From Prosthecobacter sp. (GTDB lineage: Bacteria; Verrucomicrobiota; Verrucomicrobiia; Verrucomicrobiales; Verrucomicrobiaceae): a DNA stretch of 64,000 nt. How positions within the stretch are numbered: the first letter of the stretch is position 1; each line of letters starts with the position of its first letter. A program made the position numbers and the translations under genes. The stretch lies in the NCBI GenBank assembly GCA_021733925.1, contig JAIPJY010000019.1:1-64000 (forward strand), read 5' to 3'. The notes below the pieces were generated by a model. The model was not told the DNA's origin and did not search any database. It saw nothing but the letters and a program-made list of their open reading frames with translations. Below, one piece after another: positions 22,201-32,994 of this stretch.

Positions 22201-25200
22201 TGCGCCGATGTAGCCACTGCCGCCGACGACCGCCATGTCCGCCTGCGTGACGCCGACGCCGGTGGCGGCGGTGAGGGGCTGATTGAGGGAGCTGTTGAAG
22301 CCGTTGCTGTCAAAGACGAGCCCGCCATTGAAGGAGGGAGCACCTGAGACGGTGCTGTTGTCGATGGCGCCAAAGAAGGTGGAGGTGAAAGTGATGCCAG
22401 CAGAAGAAACCGGCACCCAGTTGGCAATTGCTGCGGTCGTCTTCAAGGTGCCCCCGGCAAAATTCAGGTAGGCATTGTTGGCGCCTGCGGCATTCACGCT
22501 CGAAACGATGGCGGTGCCCACACTGAGAGTGCCGGCGGCCAGATTGACGAAGCCAGAGTTGCCGCTGTCATTGGTGGTGCTGTTGCCGAAACGAATGGGC
22601 TGTGCGCCGGTGATGACAGTGCCGCCCGCCAGATTGAGAACGCCGTAGGTGCCGCCGACCGTCGTGCTGTCCATGAAGATGGCGAATGAAGCCGTGGAGC
22701 CTGTGTGATCAATGACGCCGCTGTCTGCGACGGTGATCTGTCCCAGGCTGTAGCCATTGATGAACCACTCCGCATTGGTGTGATCGAGAAAACCGGTGCC
22801 ACCCACATAGACCACACCCGCCGAGGAAGTGGCTGGGTTCAGAGCATTCCCGAGACTGGATGATCCGTTGACGTCAAACCGGTTGCCGGCTCGGAAAGTG
22901 CCTCCCGTCAGGTTGAAGTACCCATAGGAGCCCGCCGCTTTGGCGACGTATTGAGTATTGCCTATCCCGGGCGCAATGGTGACCGTGCCGCCGGTTTGAT
23001 TGTAAACCGCCGCCCCTCCGGCAACGTTGCCGCCGGTGATGGCGAACAGCGTCATGTCGCCGCTAACGTTGACAATCGTATTGTTTGCCGTGGCGCCATA
23101 GATCAGCGTCGCTGTGGTCGTGTTGCCTGTGATGGAACCGGTGACGTTGAGGATGCCGTTGTTGACGGTGGTGTTGCCGACATAGGTGTTTGCTCCGCTC
23201 AGAGTGAGCGCCCCAGTGCCATTTTTGACAAGCGCCAGATTGGCGACACCGCCATTTTGCAGCACGCCGGCAAAGGTGGTGGAGGTATTGTCGGCACCCA
23301 CGGTGAGGGTGATGCCTGTCGCGGCACTGCCATTCTCAACGACGGCACCGGCAACACCGGCGAGTGAGGCGATGGTGTTGTTGAAGCCGTTGAGCTGAAG
23401 CTTGCCGGCGGCACCGATGACCACAGCGGAGTTTGCGCTGAAGGCCGTGGCGGAACCTGCGCGCAAAATGCCGCCATTGATCGTGGTGATGCCGTTGTAG
23501 GTGGAGGCATTGGCCGTGGTGAGCTGCAGAATGCCGTTGCCAAGCTTGGTCAGATTGAAGCCGTTGCCAGTGACGCCGCCTGACACATTCAGCACCGTCG
23601 TTGCGTCTGCAATGGTCCAGCTCTGGGCGGCGGCGAGAACCACAGGAGCGGAAATGGTGACAGCTGCCGGAGCACCCGCCTGGAGATTGATGCCGTTGGT
23701 CGAATCCGTCGGCGTGAGTGTCAGCGAACCGCCGGTGCCGGCGGCAATCGAGATCGCACTCAAAGGTCCGGTGCCCACGTTGCTGTTGAAGGTGAGGTCT
23801 TTGATGATGAACGCGGCATCAAGCGTTGTGCTCAGGGAGGTGATCGTCAGGCCATTCGCACTGAAGATCACGCTGTCGTTCACTCCGGGAGTACCTAGGA
23901 TGTTCAACGTGCCCGCAAGATCTGAGGTGAAGTTTGAAGTGGTGCCAGTGAAGCCAGACCAGCTAGTATTGGCCGCTCCTTTCCAGTAAAAGTCGCCGGT
24001 GGAGGCCGCCGCGGTGAGCTGGACGAGGCTGTCTGTGCTGGTGATCGAGAAACTGTAGCCTGTCACCAAAGATGAGACGGAACTGAGACCATAGGTGGCG
24101 CCACTCAAGCCGCTGGTGGCCGAAATCAGATTATAAACGCCGGCCCCGAAACCAGTGATGCCTGTGAGGCGGAAATCCACCGTGTTGGCAGTCGTCGCCG
24201 CGCCAGTCAGTGACAGGGAGTCGTAATTGCCCATGGAGCCAAGCTCCATGCCGAGAAAGGCAGTGCCTGTGCCAGCGCCAAGGTTCAAACTTGTCAGGCT
24301 GAGGGTCTGGCCCAGAGTGTTGATGGTGTTGAAACTGGCACCGGCGGCCACGCTGAGGCTCGTCATGGAAGGAGCCGCGGCAGCAGAGCCCGTGATGTCC
24401 AAGGTGCCTGCGCTCACGGTCGCAGCGCTGAAGTTCAAGTTTGCCGAACTCAAGGTCAACGCCGAGGTGGCGCTGTTCTGGATCACATTGGTCACATTGG
24501 AGCCGATGTCTGCGCTGATGGTCGTCGTGCCGGTCGCGGAGCCGGAATTGGTGATGGTGCCGATGTTGTTGAGGGCATTGGTGCCGAAGGTCATGGTGGC
24601 CGTCGTCGTCGCCGTGTTGTTGATGATCACATTGCCCGTACCTGTGATGCCGCCATTGAACTGGGCGATGCCGGTGGTGCCAATTTTGCCGATGGTCAGA
24701 TCATGGCTGTTGAGGGTGACGGCACCGTTCCAGATCACACTGGCGGTACCCGAGCCCAGAGTCAGGGTGGCAATGCCCGTGTTTCCAGAGGCAACCGTGA
24801 TCGACTGTTGATAGGTGAGCGAGTTGGTCACCTGCAAGGTGGCATTGGCTGCGCCCGATGAATCACCGATGGTGATCATGTTGGCATTGTCACCGAAGGT
24901 GTTGGCATTGTTGCCGCCGATGACGGTGCCCGCTTTGATGGTGAGGCCGGTGCTCCAAAGGTGGGCGGTCGCACCAAGTGTGAGGCTGGAGGTGAGGCTG
25001 TTTTGGATGACTCCGGTCACATTGGTGCCGATGACGGCGCTGATGGTGGTGGTGCCGGTGGCGAGACCGCTGTTGGTGATGGTGCCCGAGTTATTGATGG
25101 AGACGGTGCTGATGGTGATGACTCCAGTCGATGTCACGTTGTTGCTGATGATCACATTGCCGGTGCCGGTGATGCCGCCGGAGATGGTGCCGGTGCCGGT

Positions 25201-28200
25201 GGTGCCCTCCTTGGCAATGATCACATCTTTATTCAGGGTGATGCCACCGGTGAGAGTCGGGCTGCCCGTGGAGCCGCCGAGAAAAATGGTGGCAGCGCCC
25301 GTGCTGCCTGATGCCACGACAACAGGGTTGGCATAGGTGGCGGTATTGAAGAAGTTGATGCTGGCATCGGAGCTGCCGGAGGTGTCACCCAGGGTGATCA
25401 CGTTGGTGCTGGCGCCGAAGGTGTTGGCATTGCTGCCGCTGACGAGTGTGCCGGCCTTGATGGTGATGCCGCCGGTGAAGGTGCTGGCGGTGGCACCGAG
25501 GGTCAGCGTGCCGAGGCCCATCTTGACGATGGCGATGTTGTTCTCGTTGGTTCCTGCTCCGCCGATCAAACCTAAATAAGAAGTGTTGGTGTTTTGATTG
25601 ATGGTGAGAGTCGAGACGGAGCTGTTTCCACCGACGAGGGAGGCCCCGGCAATGGCGCTCAAATCTGTGATGGTTTGATCTGCCACGGTCGTGCCGCCCA
25701 GTTGTAACACCCCGGTGCTGCCCAATGTCAGGCTGGCGGTGGTGGACAGGCGATTGGCACCGCCGTCGAGAATCAAGCGACCGGCGTTGATGATGGTGCC
25801 GCCGGTGTAGGTGGAGACTGCATTCAACGTGAGCGAGCCCGTGCCGATCTTGGTGAGGCTTCCTGCTCCGCCGTTGCCAATGGCGTTGGCGAAAGAGATG
25901 TCGTTGCCATTGGTGTCGAAGGTCGCGCCACCCGTGCTGACGGTGATGGTCTTGGTGGAGGCATCGAAAACTCCGTTGAACTGCAGGCCGCCGCCAAAGA
26001 AGTTCAGACTGCCGGTGCCCAGCTTGTCGAGCGCGTCGGCCTGAACGAGGCCCAGATTGAAATAGAGATCGGTGAAGGTGTTTCCGGCGCTGCCAAGCAC
26101 GAGGGTACCCGCGCCCGATTTGACGAGTGCCGTGGTGGTGGTGAGAGCGGAGTTCAGCGTGAGCGATCCTGAGGCATTTGTGACATAGGCGTAGTAAGGT
26201 GTGCCGCCGGTGGTCAGTGCGGTGAAGCCGCCGATGACGTTGGACACGGCATTGGCGGAAAGGATGGCACCGCTGGTGATTTGCAGCGCACGTGAAGGGC
26301 CGGTGAGGGTGATCCCGGTTGCAGCATCAATCAGCAGAGAGTTGATCGTGGTGGTTGTACCAGCGAGCGTCGCTCCCGTGGTGAAGCGGACGTTGTTCGT
26401 CGTCACGCTGGTAATCGCATTGAAACCTGCGGCTTCCTGAATGTATTCCGTGGCAGTGTTCAGCGTGCGCAGTCCAAGCGTGCCATCGACGAAGGTGACG
26501 AAGGAGTTGCCAACGTTGGTGGCAGCGACCGGTGCGACAGCCGTGCTTTCGCCAATGAAGAAGGGATAGATGCTGTAGGTGGTGGCACCCGTTCCCGAGC
26601 CGGCGAGACCACCGCCAATGGCCCCGCCAGGATCGACGCTGAAAACGATTCTGCCGCCCTGGGTGGCGACGGTGTCAAAGCTGCGGGCCAGTAGCAGCGC
26701 GGTGGAGAAGTTGTTGCGCACCAGAGGAGCCGCATTGGTGAATTTAGGACCTCCGATTCGAGAGGTGGAAGTGCCGTCTGCGGTGATCGTGTTCTGACCG
26801 GCGTTCAGTGTGAGAACACTCACGGTTTCCAAACCGGTCGTGGAACCACCATTGCGAGTCACGTAAAAACCAAGTCCACCTGCTGTGTTGCTCAAGGTGA
26901 TCTGAGTCGCGTCTGGAATGCGATTGATGCTGGCGGTCTGGTCATTGTTCAATTGAAGCGAGCTGCCAGGTCCATTTAACACGATGGAGTTCAGCGCCGT
27001 TGAGAACTGGGTGACGTTGCCATTGAAGAGCAAGATGCCCTGATTGATCTGAAGGGTGCCCAAAAAGCCGCTGCCACCGCTGGCCGAGTAGGTCAGTGTC
27101 GAGGAACCGGTTTTCACCAACGTGGTCGTCGCATCACCTGAAAAAAGACCTGAATAGGTGCCCGCTGCTGTTTGATTGATGATGAGAGTGCTGCCCGTCC
27201 CAATCGCCACCGTCGACCCACCATTCGTACCGTTGTTACCGCCACTGAGACTGCCAACTGTCTCAACGGTGCCAGCAGCCAGGCTGAAGACGACGGGAGC
27301 GCCCACCGCCGCAAGGATCAGCGCCTGCGTGTCGCCGACGGCAAAGCCGCCGGAAGCGATCACGGTGCCACCGAGCAGATTGAAGGCGCCGGTCGCATTG
27401 TTAAATCCGCTCAGCGCCAGAATGCCTGCGCCGCCCTTGGTGATCAGGGTCGCGCCTGTGATGGTTGACGAAACCGCGAGGGATTGGGTGAGGCTGTCGG
27501 TGGTGAAGATGACCTCGTTGCCAATGTTGCCGGCCAAGCGGCCACCGCTGATGGTGGTGACACCCGTGCCGGAAGTTTGGAGAATGCCGCCGCTGTCGAT
27601 GCGCAGCAGGCCGCCGGCAGTGATGGCGATATTGGAAGCGCTGGATGAATTGAAGCGAAGGCTGTTGATGCTGGTCGCTGTGTCCAGCGTGCCTGTGAAA
27701 CCGGTGGAGTCGGTGATGTTTTGCCCAGGCAGCCAGTTGGTCACCACGTTCTGAATGGTGGAGGTGGCTGCAACGATATTGCCACCCGACACCGTGCCAA
27801 AGGAAGTCACACCGTCAATCGTGACGGTCAGCCAGCCGCCACCGGTGCCGAGCAGGCCGGTGGTGGCATCGTTGGTGGTGGAAGTGATGACGCCATTGGT
27901 CGCGCTTTGAGCGCCCGAGGCGAGATTGATGCGCAGCACACCCCCGCTCGCGGCGCGAGTAATGGCCGCCAGATTCAGCACGAGGCCCTGGCCTGCACTT
28001 GGGTTCAAAGTGATGTTCGATTGTGCGCCGGCGGCCAAGGTGGTGCTGGCGACGGACTGTGAAATATCGGCAGAAGCATTGCCATTCAACATCAGGGTGC
28101 CGCCTAGCAGTGACAGCGCCCCGGCGGCGTTGATTTTAGTGGCCGTGGAACTGGTGTAATCCAGCAGGAGAATGCCACTGTTGAGCGTGGTCGTGCCTGT

Positions 28201-31155
28201 AAGCCCCGAGTTGTCTCCTGTGAGCGCGAGTGTCCCGCCCGCAGTGGTGCTCTGAACGATGAGTCCGGAGAAGGTGTTGTCACCGGCAAGGAGCAGATTG
28301 CCGGCACCCGATTTGGTCAGAGCGAAAGCTCCGTTGATAGGGGCAAACACCGAAAGTTCATAATCGCCCACTGCCGCAACATTGATGCTGTCACCGATGG
28401 TGAAACTACGAGCTGCACTCAGTGTGATATTGCCCGCGCCGGCGCCAGTGATGACAGCGCCCAAGGGATTGCCAGTGGCGGAGTAAGTCACAGTGCCGCC
28501 GAGGGTGAGCGTGCCTGTACTCAGATTGATCGTACCTTGAGCCGTCGCGGTGGTGCTGGTGCCGCCAAAGGTCAGGGCGGCTGAAGAAAAATTATAGCCG
28601 TTCAAATCCAGCAACGCAGGCAATCCGGTTCCTACCGCTATGCTCACGGTACCTGTCGCATTCAGCGCCTGATTCACTCCAAAGCGAACTGTTCCGCCCT
28701 GGATGTTGGTGCCACCTGTCCAGTTATCGGTGCCAGAAAGAGTCAAAATACCTGTGCCCTGCTTGGTCAAAACGTTGGCAGTTGCTCCCGTGAATGCCGC
28801 GCCTCCAACTGAACCTGACGTGGCAAAGGTGCCGGAGAAGGTGGTCGAGGTGTTGTCAGCACCCACCGCGAGTGTCTTGGCCGTGGTGGACGAATTGAAG
28901 ACGGTGCCGGAGCCCGAAATCGAACCCACCGTCTCCGTCTGGCTGGCCGCCGTCGCATTGATGTCGAGACTGCCCAAGGCTCCAATGGTGACCGGAACGG
29001 AGTCAGTGATGAAGTTGGAAGCACCGCCCTGCACCACTCCGTTGTTGATGAACAAAGGTCCGGTGAAGGTGTTGGTCGCGCCATTGAGCATCAGGGTGCC
29101 GTTGCCGATCTTGGTGAAGCCCCCTGCGCCTGAGACGACGCCCGCCAGTGTGAGGATGGTGGTGGTTTGCGTGACATCAATTGTGGCATTGCCACCCTGC
29201 AGCGCGAAAGTGTGAGCCCCTGCTGTGGAAGCGGTGCCACTGATGGTGCCAGTGGAACCTGTGTACTGCAGAGTGGCACCATCGCGGAGTGTCACGGCCG
29301 TTGTTGAGCCGCTGCCGAGGCTGCCCGCACCGCCAGCAGTCACGTTGCTGAAACTGAGGGTGCCACCGTCCACGAAAATCGTTCCCGTGAAGGTGTTGGT
29401 GCCAGCGAGCGTGAGCAGACCCGGACCGGCCTTGACAAGATTCAGGGTGCCAGCGCCGTTGCTGATACCTGCATTCACCGTCACGCCATTGGTGGTGTTG
29501 TATTGCTGAAAAATGAGATCTCCGCCTGCTGTGGTGGCCTGTCCCAGAACACCCGTGCCTGAGGCGTTGATGTTCCAGCCATCGGTGCCGTCAATGAGGA
29601 TGGCACCCGGCGTCGAGGTGCTTGCCCCGCCCAAGGTCATGTTCAACGCGCCCGTGCCAAGATCCAGCGTCTGTACCGTTCCGGCGCTGGAGCTGAGCTT
29701 CAGCGTGCCGATGGTTGAGGAGGCCGTGGTTTGGGTTTGGCTGGCCGTCAAAATATAGGCGGTGCCGGCTGCACCACCACCAGCCACGAGAAGGGCTGTG
29801 GAAGGTACAAAACCCGACATCGCAGTTGCAGCCGAGTTGTTATTGAAAGCCCAGTTGAAGGTATTGGCCGTGCCGTCGTTGAAGATCAGCCGACCATTGA
29901 TCGCAGTTGAAGCAATCGCAGTACCGATTTTAAATGTAGTGCTGGCTGGAGCAACGATCAGGAGAGCACCGCCGGAAGCGGTGGCGGTCAAGGTGCCTGT
30001 GGTAAGGCTGGTGCTTGTCCCGTCATTTGGAGTCAAGGTGATCGAACCGCCTGTGGCCCCCAAGGTCAAGACTCCCACAGTTTGTGAGACGGACGCTCCA
30101 GAACGGCCGATCATCTGGAAATTACCGCCGATGATTTGCAAGGGTGTCGAACCCAGAAAACCACTCGTGAGCGCGCTGGCCGAAGTGTCTAAAACGAGTG
30201 CGCCACCATTGATGATGGTGTTGCCCGTGTAAGTTGATCCTGCGACACCGTTTGCCGGCTGCAGGGTCAAGGTACCAGCACCGATCTTGGTGATGGCAAT
30301 CCGGGCGGTGGTGGCAGGTGAGATGGTGCCCGAAAAAGTCGTGCTCGTATCATCACGACCAATGGTGATGACTTTACTGGCAGCCGAAGAATTGTCCAAA
30401 GCGCCTGCACCGCTCAACGAACCCATGGTCAGGGTTTGCTGCACATCGAGTTTAGCGCCGCTGGCAATGGTCACCGTGCTGCGCACCGGAAGCGCGGTCG
30501 TTCCATTCAAGATCAGTGTGCCACCATTGATTGACGTCGCACCCGCATACGTGTTGGCACCTGAGAGACGGGCCGTACCTGAGTCATTCTTGATCACGCC
30601 ACCGGCTGTGCCAATGACGCCTGAGATATCAATCGAGCCTGTCGCAACCGCACCCGTTCCGTTGAGCGTGAGATCGGACAGCGTCGAACGTAGCGTGCCG
30701 GTAATGGTGAGTGTGCCGGTGGTGTCATTGTTGGTGATCGCCAGTGTGTCACTGAAAACCGAGGTGGCAGAAATGACATCCAGCCCGCCGCCCGTTTTGG
30801 TGATTGAGGCAGAGCCGGAGCTCACAGCGAATAAAAGTGTGCCAGTTCCCACGGTGATCGCATTGCCTGAACCACTGCTGTCACCGATGTTCAGCGTGCC
30901 GAGAGTGGTTTGCTGATTCAGATTGACCGTCTGCGGGCCACTGAGGCTCGCGGTCAAATTAGCGATGTCATCCAGGGCATTGGGGTAATCACCGGCCGGC
31001 AACCAATTGCTGCCATCATTCCAGCTGTAGGACCCGGCAGCCGACTGGTTCCAATAGAATGTCGCGGCCTGCAATGGCTGCCCTATCTGCCACATGAGCA
31101 ACAGCACGACCATCAGGGTGCTCAAGGAACGGCGAAAGGCGCGTAAGTAACTCAT
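15211..31155 (-). CDS. Giant autotransporter-repeat PEP-CTERM protein 2
   Basis: A predicted secreted surface protein of 5314 residues, the largest product in the window. The N-terminus is a signal peptide ([10 protein letters not shown], a hydrophobic stretch, then LQA before ATFYWN). The body is autotransporter-associated beta-strand repeats with recurring units like [11 protein letters not shown] and [12 protein letters not shown]. Head modules with aromatic YW...NW patterns appear near residues 33, 2390 and 3410. A ~175-residue unit is duplicated in tandem near residues 1890-2240. The C-terminus carries VPEPS, a hydrophobic helix and RRRR, the PEP-CTERM sorting signal recognised by exosortases. 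No outer-membrane barrel is visible. The last ~350 residues match giant protein 1 closely, so the two genes arose by duplication. Function is inferred as a surface or matrix structural protein or adhesin. Confidence 0.9.
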   Translation of the reverse strand: MSYLRAFRRSLSTLMVVLLLMWQIGQPLQAATFYWNQSAAGSYSWNDGSNWLPAGDYPNALDDIANLTASLSGPQTVNLNQQTTLGTLNIGDSSGSGNAITVGTGTLLFAVSSGSASITKTGGGLDVISATSVFSDTLAITNNDTTGTLTITGTLRSTLSDLTLNGTGAVATGSIDISGVIGTAGGVIKNDSGTARLSGANTYAGATSINGGTLILNGTTALPVRSTVTIASGAKLDVQQTLTMGSLSGAGALDNSSAASKVITIGRDDTSTTFSGTISPATTARIAITKIGAGTLTLQPANGVAGSTYTGNTIINGGALVLDTSASALTSGFLGSTPLQIIGGNFQMIGRSGASVSQTVGVLTLGATGGSITLTPNDGTSTSLTTGTLTATASGGALLIVAPASTTFKIGTAIASTAINGRLIFNDGTANTFNWAFNNNSAATAMSGFVPSTALLVAGGGAAGTAYILTASQTQTTASSTIGTLKLSSSAGTVQTLDLGTGALNMTLGGASTSTPGAILIDGTDGWNINASGTGVLGQATTAGGDLIFQQYNTTNGVTVNAGISNGAGTLNLVKAGPGLLTLAGTNTFTGTIFVDGGTLSFSNVTAGGAGSLGSGSTTAVTLRDGATLQYTGSTGTISGTASTAGAHTFALQGGNATIDVTQTTTILTLAGVVSGAGGFTKIGNGTLMLNGATNTFTGPLFINNGVVQGGASNFITDSVPVTIGALGSLDINATAASQTETVGSISGSGTVFNSSTTAKTLAVGADNTSTTFSGTFATSGSVGGAAFTGATANVLTKQGTGILTLSGTDNWTGGTNIQGGTVRFGVNQALNATGTVSIAVGTGLPALLDLNGYNFSSAALTFGGTSTTATAQGTINLSTGTLTLGGTVTYSATGNPLGAVITGAGAGNITLSAARSFTIGDSINVAAVGDYELSVFAPINGAFALTKSGAGNLLLAGDNTFSGLIVQSTTAGGTLALTGDNSGLTGTTTLNSGILLLDYTSSTATKINAAGALSLLGGTLMLNGNASADISQSVASTTLAAGAQSNITLNPSAGQGLVLNLAAITRAASGGVLRINLASGAQSATNGVITSTTNDATTGLLGTGGGWLTVTIDGVTSFGTVSGGNIVAATSTIQNVVTNWLPGQNITDSTGFTGTLDTATSINSLRFNSSSASNIAITAGGLLRIDSGGILQTSGTGVTTISGGRLAGNIGNEVIFTTDSLTQSLAVSSTITGATLITKGGAGILALSGFNNATGAFNLLGGTVIASGGFAVGDTQALILAAVGAPVVFSLAAGTVETVGSLSGGNNGTNGGSTVAIGTGSTLIINQTAAGTYSGLFSGDATTTLVKTGSSTLTYSASGGSGFLGTLQINQGILLFNGNVTQFSTALNSIVLNGPGSSLQLNNDQTASINRIPDATQITLSNTAGGLGFYVTRNGGSTTGLETVSVLTLNAGQNTITADGTSTSRIGGPKFTNAAPLVRNNFSTALLLARSFDTVATQGGRIVFSVDPGGAIGGGLAGSGTGATTYSIYPFFIGESTAVAPVAATNVGNSFVTFVDGTLGLRTLNTATEYIQEAAGFNAITSVTTNNVRFTTGATLAGTTTTINSLLIDAATGITLTGPSRALQITSGAILSANAVSNVIGGFTALTTGGTPYYAYVTNASGSLTLNSALTTTTALVKSGAGTLVLGSAGNTFTDLYFNLGLVQADALDKLGTGSLNFFGGGLQFNGVFDASTKTITVSTGGATFDTNGNDISFANAIGNGGAGSLTKIGTGSLTLNAVSTYTGGTIINAGRLILDGGANRLSTTASLTLGSTGVLQLGGTTVADQTITDLSAIAGASLVGGNSSVSTLTINQNTNTSYLGLIGGAGTNENNIAIVKMGLGTLTLGATASTFTGGITIKAGTLVSGSNANTFGASTNVITLGDTSGSSDASINFFNTATYANPVVVASGSTGAATIFLGGSTGSPTLTGGITLNKDVIIAKEGTTGTGTISGGITGTGNVIISNNVTSTGVITISTVSINNSGTITNSGLATGTTTISAVIGTNVTGVIQNSLTSSLTLGATAHLWSTGLTIKAGTVIGGNNANTFGDNANMITIGDSSGAANATLQVTNSLTYQQSITVASGNTGIATLTLGSGTASVIWNGAVTLNSHDLTIGKIGTTGIAQFNGGITGTGNVIINNTATTTATMTFGTNALNNIGTITNSGSATGTTTISADIGSNVTNVIQNSATSALTLSSANLNFSAATVSAGTLDITGSAAAAPSMTSLSVAAGASFNTINTLGQTLSLTSLNLGAGTGTAFLGMELGSMGNYDSLSLTGAATTANTVDFRLTGITGFGAGVYNLISATSGLSGATYGLSSVSSLVTGYSFSITSTDSLVQLTAAASTGDFYWKGAANTSWSGFTGTTSNFTSDLAGTLNILGTPGVNDSVIFSANGLTITSLSTTLDAAFIIKDLTFNSNVGTGPLSAISIAAGTGGSLTLTPTDSTNGINLQAGAPAAVTISAPVVLAAAQSWTIADATTVLNVSGGVTGNGFNLTKLGNGILQLTTANASTYNGITTINGGILRAGSATAFSANSAVVIGAAGKLQLNGFNNTIASLAGVAGAVVENGSAATGITLTVGADNTSTTFAGVLQNGGVANLALVKNGTGALTLSGANTYVGNTTVNNGILNVTGSITGNTTTATLIYGATANNTIVNVSGDMTLFAITGGNVAGGAAVYNQTGGTVTIAPGIGNTQYVAKAAGSYGYFNLTGGTFRAGNRFDVNGSSSLGNALNPATSSAGVVYVGGTGFLDHTNAEWFINGYSLGQITVADSGVIDHTGSTASFAIFMDSTTVGGTYGVLNLAGGTVITGAQPIRFGNSTTNDSGNSGFVNLAAGTLSVGTAIVSSVNAAGANNAYLNFAGGTLKTTAAIANWVPVSSAGITFTSTFFGAIDNSTVSGAPSFNGGLVFDSNGFNSSLNQPLTAATGVGVTQADMAVVGGSGYIGAPAVVFSSAGLVAGGTPAAGYALISGGVVTGIVITSPGTYVSGTTPTVTLTGGGGTGASISLGALATANTSGGLTKIGAGTLTLFAANTYTGGTTVSGGTLALGATNTLASTGNVTVNGGTLDLLTFINSVGTVSLQGGLITGTTGVLTSTSDFDLRNGTVNAILSGSVGVTKTTVDTVTLNAANTFSGAVNVNGGRLSFATSGSLGDASATNTIGISGGTLAYSGSGSLDLTSTRVLTLGSSGGTIETTSATGTLTISGGISSTSTGNLTKTGTGTVIISGTSSWNSGANAVIVSDGTLRASFGTGGITALTVASTGVMSFQNNLAEALTLTSDALQVAGGAHLGFELGASGASDKIISSVAAVVSGTITLDFFSLSGFGSGTYNLISAASGLDLATFALGNTPVGYNYTLNTSATLISLDVVSYVPVYWTGSQATTSWATTNAGPLTNWATNDAGTTNYTTTPTTTDTVIFSATNATGTSITTTLDGSYTIDGLQFIAAPAGITAVTINQGTTGILTLAPSSTSGGILVGPNAGNITITAPVVASSANVASQTWNVDGTGASLLVSGPVTINALINKSGAGALTLSSTTNTGAGGFTLSGGTLNINANNGLGTGTFTISALTTINNTSGAAVSLTTANNPMNWNGSFTFTGSNALNLGSGSVTLGANTILTTTASTLTVGGSISDAANNRSLTKAGAGTLAVGGNVSIGGSLSVTAGTATFGGATNTIGAGVSISSGTATINGNSAITGSVDITGGILNLGGTNSISSGVTLTAGTLNIGKAAAIGVNAFTINGGSFDNIFGAAMTLNNNPLKLNGSFIFIGSNDLDTGTGAVTLLSSSTISVTAKTLTVAGVIDDAGALYGITKSGAGTLRLSGLNLYTGSTVINQGTLIFDTAQNLNSATNTLVFGTSSSITTVGTLDLSTVSATFGGGLISQTNAATANLIKLGSGMTLTTSNDVSIGASTTSGTTTSLLTVTGVTAGVGAWDASSSGATFRVGGGSTVASTTTLDMTGLGTFTANLGGGAFRIGSSDTGSVADTVKILLAPTSTITASVVDVGASTAHAGTATLTLGTGLTTLNADILNIGGVSTSTTAVRSNGVVNFAVGSGTLKIRAANGTGATAINLINTTGSTNSVLTASALFAGNSVDILASTLIIASRAPTASSTTAATTGTFTFDTGTLAATTVTLASRAGSSLTTASVTGNLTIGGTTSGTTATFTTVNMSVNSTSTATSSGNAISTLDISGQGTVAVTTLSMGALSVAGATSSSGTQATLNIAGTGAVNITTLNMGVSTLSGSAATGGTSAIMNINGSTTTIGTLNMAVNNATIAATMPTTGTATINLNSGTLRITGNLTMGNTTVNALNAVTNSIIINGGILTVDGNIAATNGLGTETSTLTLNGGILDMTAGTIGASGNLVTNFNLQQGTLKNLADFNAGAALVKSTSGTLILDGTNAYAGDTTFAVGGGTIQLGSSNVLPDGTGKGNFVTTNGLLNMNGFSDTVNGLSGTGTVDNLAASTTSTLTVGGNNASSTFSGVLQNTGISAVLALAKTGTGTLILNAASTFTGGTTLSNGIIQIDNASALGSGSITLNSTSVRLVVGTGLNFSNAIIIGANNGTSGRGLIEAGTTAGTTTLSGPITISSNPAAGGHFAAPTAATILNVTGVITSSVAVTARIGTVIFSGGGTGYTSFINHQDTTAIGVNNGLATTATLTIAQTAAGSFDLAGFNQSLVGIVKGASTATLGNSSTTSDSTLTLTGTSSYAGIIQNALGSGTQKVNLAINGGALTLTGVNTYSGTTTIGTGTLALSTAGTATLTAITVTGAGGIFDISGVTPTSATIASLAGGAGASVTLGAKALNAGSDNSSTTFGGVISSTTGGLTKQGSGIMTLTGVNTYSGATTISAGTLQLGDGTSGNEGTISNSLSIINNSALVYNRFGSFSYGGAISGGGTVTKAGVGTQILSGTNTYSGVTTVSAGTLAFAKQTSFYNNTAASWTDTNLVVISGATAAFNVGGTGEFTASDIATIQPLGTASGGFEDGSKIGLDTSNATGGRFTYSNVIADTNSGSNSVGLAKLGTGTLALDQASTYTGGTTVYGGTLEVDNTTGSGTGTGSVTVSNAGSKLSGSGSIAGSTTLNSGTVLAPGTGNTDTSNQTLTFTAVTSTLTVDDGARIELGITAPTTQASGVYYDGLYHDGLGGTASNALTYLQGIGSSSLAAWNSATPDSHDFINLGAGSLVLGTGAGTITLLDNGYTTQGPQLGDVFNLIDWASYSGSFNASTDFSLPSLSASGLSWDTSAFTTYGLIVVVPEPSRALFLMLGLLGLFVRRRRSSL
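24430..25485 (-). repeat. Tandem ~175-residue duplication inside giant gene 2
   Basis: Two adjacent units (about 24960-25485 and 24430-24959) share the same ordered landmarks: LTIKAGT or ITIKAGT, NANTFG, TLGDTSG or [16 protein letters not shown] or [14 protein letters not shown] or [31 protein letters not shown], and VIQNS.TS.LTL. This is longer and more ordered than the generic ~30-residue strand repeat, so it reflects a segmental duplication. Boundaries are approximate. Confidence 0.7.
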
Positions 31156-31362
31156 ATTGAAAATTGATTGGCGAATTGTGATGGTAAATGATTCGGATGG
31201 TCACGAGCAAGCAATTGTTCTTATATAGACTAAAGATTTCGTTAGTTTTATCGCTAAATGCTATTCTTCCCTCCCTTCGTTTGGCTTCAATCATTGAGCT
31301 GGAGGAGCGGCTTTGGCGGTGTTTAGCAAGATGTGGCCTTTCCCGGCGTTTCCGGGGGCCGC
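31156..31362. promoter_or_regulatory. Divergent promoter region: giant gene 2 / sulfatase operon
   Basis: This AT-rich 207-base divergent gap carries the decamer CTAAATGCTA at 31254-31263 and AAGATTT at 31233-31239, in the same order as upstream of giant gene 1. TATATAAG lies on the minus strand near 31218-31227 and could be a -10-like element for giant gene 2. No matching -35 hexamer was recognised. The sulfatase start at 31363 has no Shine-Dalgarno sequence. Confidence 0.4.
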
Positions 31363-32880
31363 ATGAGACTCCCAACCTTTCTCGCCACCGCCGTACTTGT
31401 CGTCTTTTCTCAGGTGCACGCCGCCCAGCGTCCGAACGTCCTCCTCATGATGGCGGACGACCTCAACAACAGCCTAGGCTGCTACGGGCATCCGCTGGTC
31501 AAAACGCCGAATCTGGACAAACTGGCGGCACGGGGGGTGCGTTTTCAGAATGCCAACTGCCAGTTTCCGCTCTGCGGCCCGAGCCGGAACTCGGTGCTCA
31601 CGGGTCTTTATCCGAACACCAATGGCATCCTTAGCAACTCGCAGCTTTTCCGCCAGACCATCCCGAACGCCATCAGCCTGCCTCAGGCTTTCAGGCGGGA
31701 TGGATACTTCGCCGCGCGCATCGGAAAACTTTACCACTTTGGGGTGCCAAACTCTATAGGCACGAATGGCCACGATGACCCGGCCTCCTGGGAACTTGAG
31801 CTCAATCCCGCTGGTTGTGACCGACTGCTGGAGCATCCTGACATCTTTTCCCTCATCCCTGGGAGCTACGGTGGCACGCTGAGCTGGTATGCCTCGCCAA
31901 GGCCCGACGAGAAGCACACGGACGGCCTGCAGGCGAAGGATGCGGAGTGGATCCTGGAGCGCTGCGCGAAAGACAAGGAGCGCCCGTTTTTCCTCGGTCT
32001 GGGTTTCTTCCGGCCGCATACGCCGTATGTCGCGCCGGAGAAGTGGTTCAAAGGCTACCCCGAAGCGGAGATGCCGGTGGTGCAAGGGGTCAAAGAAGAC
32101 CAGGCCGACCTGCCTGTGCCCGCTCTCGGCAGCTACAAAAAGGAGCAGGACAAACTCACCGATGACCTGCGCCGTGAGGCTGTGCAGGCGTACTATTCTG
32201 CCGTGAGTTTCATGGATGCCCAGGCTGGGAAGGTGCTGGATGCGCTGGACCGCCTGGGCCTGGCTGAAAACACGATCGTGGTCTTTACCAGCGATCATGG
32301 CTACCACCTGGGCGAGCACGGATTGTGGCAGAAACAGAGCATCTTTGAGGAGAGCGCGCGTGTGCCGCTGATCATCGTGGGTCCTGGAGCCAAGAAGGGC
32401 GTGGTGGCCAACTCTCCCGTAGGCCTGATCGATCTTTACCCAACCCTGACTGAACTCTGCGGCGTCAAGGCACCGGACAATCTCCAGGGGCAGAGCCTCG
32501 TGGCGATGCTGAAAGACCCCGAGGTCAAAGGGCGCGGGTGGGTGCTGAGCCAGGTCGTGCGCGGTGGGGGCTTCAAGCGCATGGGGGCCAGTCCTGCCAA
32601 AGGCGACAACGGCACACGCTTCTTTGGCTACGCACTGCGCACGGACCGCTGGCGCTATATTGAGTGGGATGAAGGCAAGGCCGGCAAGGAGCTCTACGAC
32701 CACGAAACCGACCCCAAAGAGCTGACCAATCTGGCTAACAAACCTGCACAGGCTGAAGTGCAGGCGAAGCTCTCCGAGCAACTCCACGACATCGTGAAGA
32801 CGACGTTTCCGCCTGATGGGAAGACGCCGGAGATTGCCAAGGGTAATAACATGTATACTCCCGAGCTGGTGGATCCCTGA
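31363..32880 (+). CDS. Secreted sulfatase, iduronate-2-sulfatase type
   Basis: A 505-residue type I sulfatase that should hydrolyse sulfate esters of polysaccharides outside the cytoplasm. The ATG at 31363 gives a clean signal peptide (MRLPTFLATAV... VHAAQ); an in-frame GTG at 31333 only adds ten unlikely residues. The metal-site start NVLLMMADDLNN follows directly. The catalytic motif CGPSR has Cys71, the residue converted to formylglycine in this family; the converting enzyme is not in the window. The context NANCQFPLCGPSRNSVLTG and the later SDHGYHLGEHG are typical of the iduronate-2-sulfatase-like branch. It leads a plus-strand set with a second sulfatase and a LamG-like protein. The true substrate cannot be read from sequence. 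Confidence 0.92.
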   Translation: MRLPTFLATAVLVVFSQVHAAQRPNVLLMMADDLNNSLGCYGHPLVKTPNLDKLAARGVRFQNANCQFPLCGPSRNSVLTGLYPNTNGILSNSQLFRQTIPNAISLPQAFRRDGYFAARIGKLYHFGVPNSIGTNGHDDPASWELELNPAGCDRLLEHPDIFSLIPGSYGGTLSWYASPRPDEKHTDGLQAKDAEWILERCAKDKERPFFLGLGFFRPHTPYVAPEKWFKGYPEAEMPVVQGVKEDQADLPVPALGSYKKEQDKLTDDLRREAVQAYYSAVSFMDAQAGKVLDALDRLGLAENTIVVFTSDHGYHLGEHGLWQKQSIFEESARVPLIIVGPGAKKGVVANSPVGLIDLYPTLTELCGVKAPDNLQGQSLVAMLKDPEVKGRGWVLSQVVRGGGFKRMGASPAKGDNGTRFFGYALRTDRWRYIEWDEGKAGKELYDHETDPKELTNLANKPAQAEVQAKLSEQLHDIVKTTFPPDGKTPEIAKGNNMYTPELVDP

Positions 32881-32994
32881 GGAGGCGGCTTCTTCAAAGA
32901 AGTTAAGGATCGTCAAGGCGATCCATCATCGCATGCTTGAGTCCATTGCCCCTTCTCCCGATTTCCCTACAATTTCCTTTTTCCGATCTCTCCC

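Noticed and set aside
693-31155. Repetitive DNA as a CRISPR or satellite array
   Set aside because: The repeats are degenerate at DNA level, of variable length, and keep one long reading frame with signal peptide and sorting tag, so they are protein repeats.
31333-31362. GTG start extending the first sulfatase by ten residues
   Set aside because: It would place ten residues before a well-formed signal peptide; ATG 31363 is the better start.
31474-32916. 480-residue frame antisense to the first sulfatase
   Set aside because: The sulfatase on the plus strand has its catalytic motif and signal peptide; the opposite frame is a GC-codon shadow.
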